Source of the DNA: Deltaproteobacteria bacterium
Lineage (GTDB): Bacteria > UBA10199 > DSSB01 > JACPFA01
Assembly: GCA_016183235.1 (NCBI GenBank)
Contig: JACPFA010000049.1
Coordinates: forward strand, 1 to 41,656
Reading direction: 5' to 3'
Length of the DNA: 41,656 nt
Shown here one piece after another: positions 40,305 through 41,656 of the stretch. The notes under the pieces are model-generated. The model searched no databases, was not told where the DNA came from, and worked only from the letters and a program-made list of their open reading frames with translations. How positions within the stretch are numbered: position 1 is the stretch's first letter; the number at the start of each line of letters is the position of its first letter. Both the position numbers and the translations under genes were made by a program.

Positions 40305-40420
40305 TGTCATTCCCGCCCCTGCCAGAGTTTACCCCTGCGCAGGCAGGGGCAGGGGTAAACTCCGGCGGGAATCCAGAACTGTCTGAAAGCGCTGGATCCC
40401 TGCCTCCGCAGGGATGACAG
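40305..40420. repeat. REP-3-type nested inverted repeat
   Basis: A long stem ATTCCCGCC...GGCGGGAAT surrounds a hairpin AGAGTTTACCCCTGC / GCAGGGGTAAACTC, followed by a REP-3 unit GGATCCCTGCCTCCGCAGGGAT. It separates the divergent secreted protein and ompA-like genes together with the palindrome and promoter. Confidence 0.7.
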
Positions 40421-40492
40421 CAAAGCTGTTATTTATTTAATAACGGCAAACATGCATAGATAAAGCATTAGCGGTTATATCAATAAAGTTGT

Positions 40493-40520
40493 TTGCAAGT
40501 CCTCAAAATTTTTGTATATT
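40493..40520 (+). promoter_or_regulatory. Sigma-70-type promoter of the OmpA-family gene
   Basis: TTGCAA at 40493-40498 and TATATT at 40515-40520, separated by 16 bases, 60 bases upstream of the start codon. The gene has a good ribosome site (AGGAGA) and its own terminator, consistent with a strong single-gene transcript. Confidence 0.55.
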
Positions 40521-40579
40521 TCCCTTTAGTGTTTCCGACTCGATTATTGATAAAGCCCAAATTGTAACAAGGAGAGAAT

Positions 40580-41104
40580 ATGTTTAAGAAGTCTTTATAT
40601 GTAATTTTACTAGTGGCGGCTGTAGCCATGGTATCGAGTCAGGCAATGGCCATCCAAGATGCGCCCCATGCCCAAATGTTAACCCCCTATGATGATCCAT
40701 CGGGTCCACAACGCCCCAACTGTGAGTATTATAGTTGGAGAATTCCCCCCTGTCTTACCCAACCCATGGAAAGCAAGGTTGTTCTAGATGGGGTGAATTT
40801 CGATTTTGACAAATCGAGCTTACGCCCTGAATCCTATGCCATTCTTGACGGCAACGTTACTAAACTAAAGAGCAATTCTAAGAAAGTAACTGTTGAAGGT
40901 CATACCGACTCCATTGGTACCGACGCCTATAACCAAAAATTATCCGAACGACGAGCTCAAACTGTTTACAACTATTTTACGAGTAAAGGGATTGGTGCTG
41001 CACGGTTAACTGCTGTCGGGAAAGGTGAAGCCTCACCCGTTGCCGATAACAAGACAGACGAAGGTCGATTCAAGAATCGTCGTGTTGAATTACACGTACA
41101 TTGA
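40580..41104 (+). CDS. OmpA-family peptidoglycan-binding protein
   Basis: 174 residues. Signal peptide MFKKSLYVILLVAAVAMVSSQAMA without lipobox. A short linker with two Cys (NCEYYSWRIPPCL) leads to the OmpA/Pal C-terminal domain: VVLDGVNFDFDKSSLRPESYAILD, VTVEGHTDSIGTDAYNQKLSERRAQTVYNYFTSKGI, LTAVGKGEASPVADNKTDEGRFKNRRVEL. The NFDFDKS, HTDSxG and NRRVEL segments form the diaminopimelate pocket. Without a barrel or lipid anchor it is likely a soluble periplasmic or outer-membrane-associated cell-wall binder. Own promoter and terminator. Confidence 0.93.
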   Translation: MFKKSLYVILLVAAVAMVSSQAMAIQDAPHAQMLTPYDDPSGPQRPNCEYYSWRIPPCLTQPMESKVVLDGVNFDFDKSSLRPESYAILDGNVTKLKSNSKKVTVEGHTDSIGTDAYNQKLSERRAQTVYNYFTSKGIGAARLTAVGKGEASPVADNKTDEGRFKNRRVELHVH

Positions 41105-41139
41105 TAGCTAAAAGCTAAAGATCTAATTTGCGCAATAGA

Positions 41140-41173
41140 AAGCCCTTGGGGTCAAACTCAAGGGCTTTTTTTT
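41140..41173 (+). terminator. Intrinsic terminator of the OmpA-family gene
   Basis: AAGCCCTTG-gggtcaaact-CAAGGGCTT, with the pairing running into a run of eight T (41166-41173). It is 35 bases after the stop codon. Confidence 0.9.
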
Positions 41174-41184
41174 ACCCCCACACC

Positions 41185-41303
41185 GCTTTGCATAAATGCC
41201 TTTACTCTTCGTTGAAAACAAAATTTACTCGCTGCGACGTACCTGCTAGTACGTCTCACTCGCAATTTCGTTTTCGCCTCGATTAAAGGCATTTCTGCAA
41301 AGC
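41185..41303. repeat. P3 palindromic element, copy 4
   Basis: Arms GCTTTGCATAAATGCCTTTA (41185) and TAAAGGCATTTCTGCAAAGC (ending 41303) pair with one mismatch. The centre carries GACGTAC-ctgcta-GTACGTC. A partial, weaker repeat of its arm (GCAATTTCATTTCTGCC...) follows up to about 41370, suggesting a decayed second copy. Confidence 0.75.
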
Positions 41304-41382
41304 TATAATGCAAGTAACGCCTGCGGTGCAATTTCATTTCTGCCTTGATTAAGGACAATTCTGAAAGGCTATTGGGTCATTA

Positions 41383-41552
41383 ATATTTGATGGATATAAA
41401 AAGTGAGGGGGGTGGCTTTGCAGCTGAAGTTAGCTTTTTCGACCCATCGCGGAATCGCCGGGGCCCCCAATGCGAGTTAGCCGTCATGGAAAGCCGAGGC
41501 TCGCCCTTGGGGCGAGAACGCGGAAGGATTCCGTGACGGCTAACTCCATTAG
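41383..41552. repeat. Truncated P1 element with linker remnant
   Basis: ATATTTG..GATATAAAAAG at 41383-41403 matches the linker of the composite elements. It is followed by one outer P1 arm (GGCTTTGCAGCTGAAG, then TTTTTCGACCCATCGCGG) and a complete imperfectly paired P1 core up to CTCCATTAG (41552). The second outer arm is missing: the sequence changes abruptly to unrelated DNA. This is a broken copy. Confidence 0.78.
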
Positions 41553-41608
41553 AAGATATGGATGACCTCAGCACTTGCCACCGGGCGCTGGTTAGCCCAA
41601 TAAGAGAG

Positions 41609-41630
41609 TGCAACAAAATGGTTTGTTGCA
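41609..41630. promoter_or_regulatory. Inverted repeat at the right edge
   Basis: TGCAACAAA-atgg-TTTGTTGCA, 9-bp stem with 4-base loop. It is followed by AAAGGAGG at 41645-41652, a strong Shine-Dalgarno sequence for a gene whose start would lie beyond the window. The repeat might be an operator or leader hairpin of that gene. Confidence 0.45.
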
Positions 41631-41656
41631 ACAACACTTAAGCAAAGGAGGCCATC

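Noticed and set aside
1-41656. tRNA or rRNA genes
   Set aside because: No tRNA-like or rRNA-like segment was recognised by eye; a covariance-model scan would settle it.

Overview
The window reads like part of a chromosome from an uncultivated, Gram-negative, deltaproteobacterium-type organism of moderate GC. The support is a secretin-dependent MSHA-type type IV pilus with an ExeA/MshM ATPase, a MutL with the endonuclease motif, an OmpA-like protein, a beta-barrel fragment, and a calcium-repeat surface protein with a Cys-containing C-terminal anchor of the kind seen in Myxococcus-like lineages. No rRNA or tRNA was found, so the taxonomic placement is inference.

Layout. Positions 1-2760 hold a dead transposon of the IS481/Tn7-like type (zinc-ribbon ORF, transposase with an internal deletion, intact ExeA-like ATPase). 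Positions 3069-11563, minus strand, carry miaA and mutL downstream of a large thrombospondin-type-3 repeat protein, a barrel-protein remnant and a lipoprotein-like gene. Next come a PLP aminotransferase, two small secreted proteins, an XRE/AbiEii toxin-antitoxin pair with a perfect palindromic operator, an overlapping PAP2 phosphatase/lipid kinase-like pair, and an acyl-CoA synthetase. Positions 20197-34359 are a nearly complete MSHA-like pilus locus: pilT (divergent), extension ATPase, platform protein, two tandem near-identical major pilins, four minor prepilins, MshM and MshN-like proteins, PilM/N/O/P-like alignment proteins and a secretin. The remainder holds a DUF309 protein, a rhodanese, a metallo-beta-lactamase-fold hydrolase, DoxX, ispH, a double-domain SagB-type nitroreductase, a small secreted protein and an OmpA-family protein.

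The most unusual content is not a gene. At least eleven places carry large palindromes (about 120-510 bp) built from a few conserved cores bounded by long inverted arms. The arms are perfect or nearly so within a copy but differ between copies. Three loci are composites: two giant hairpins joined by an AT-rich mini-palindrome centred on AAATATTT. In two of these the whole is closed by an outer inverted repeat ending GTACCTAAAAA. One element sits inside mutL in frame, one inside the pilus operon, and one supplies the stop codon of one gene and the Shine-Dalgarno sequence of the next. Smaller REP-like units lie in the hairpin loops. I call the core types P1, P2 and P3, and the REP-like units REP-1 (GTCATCCCGGACTTGATCC), REP-2 (GTCATTGCGAG ends) and REP-3 (CCCTGCxxxxGCAGGGAT). 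These names are mine.
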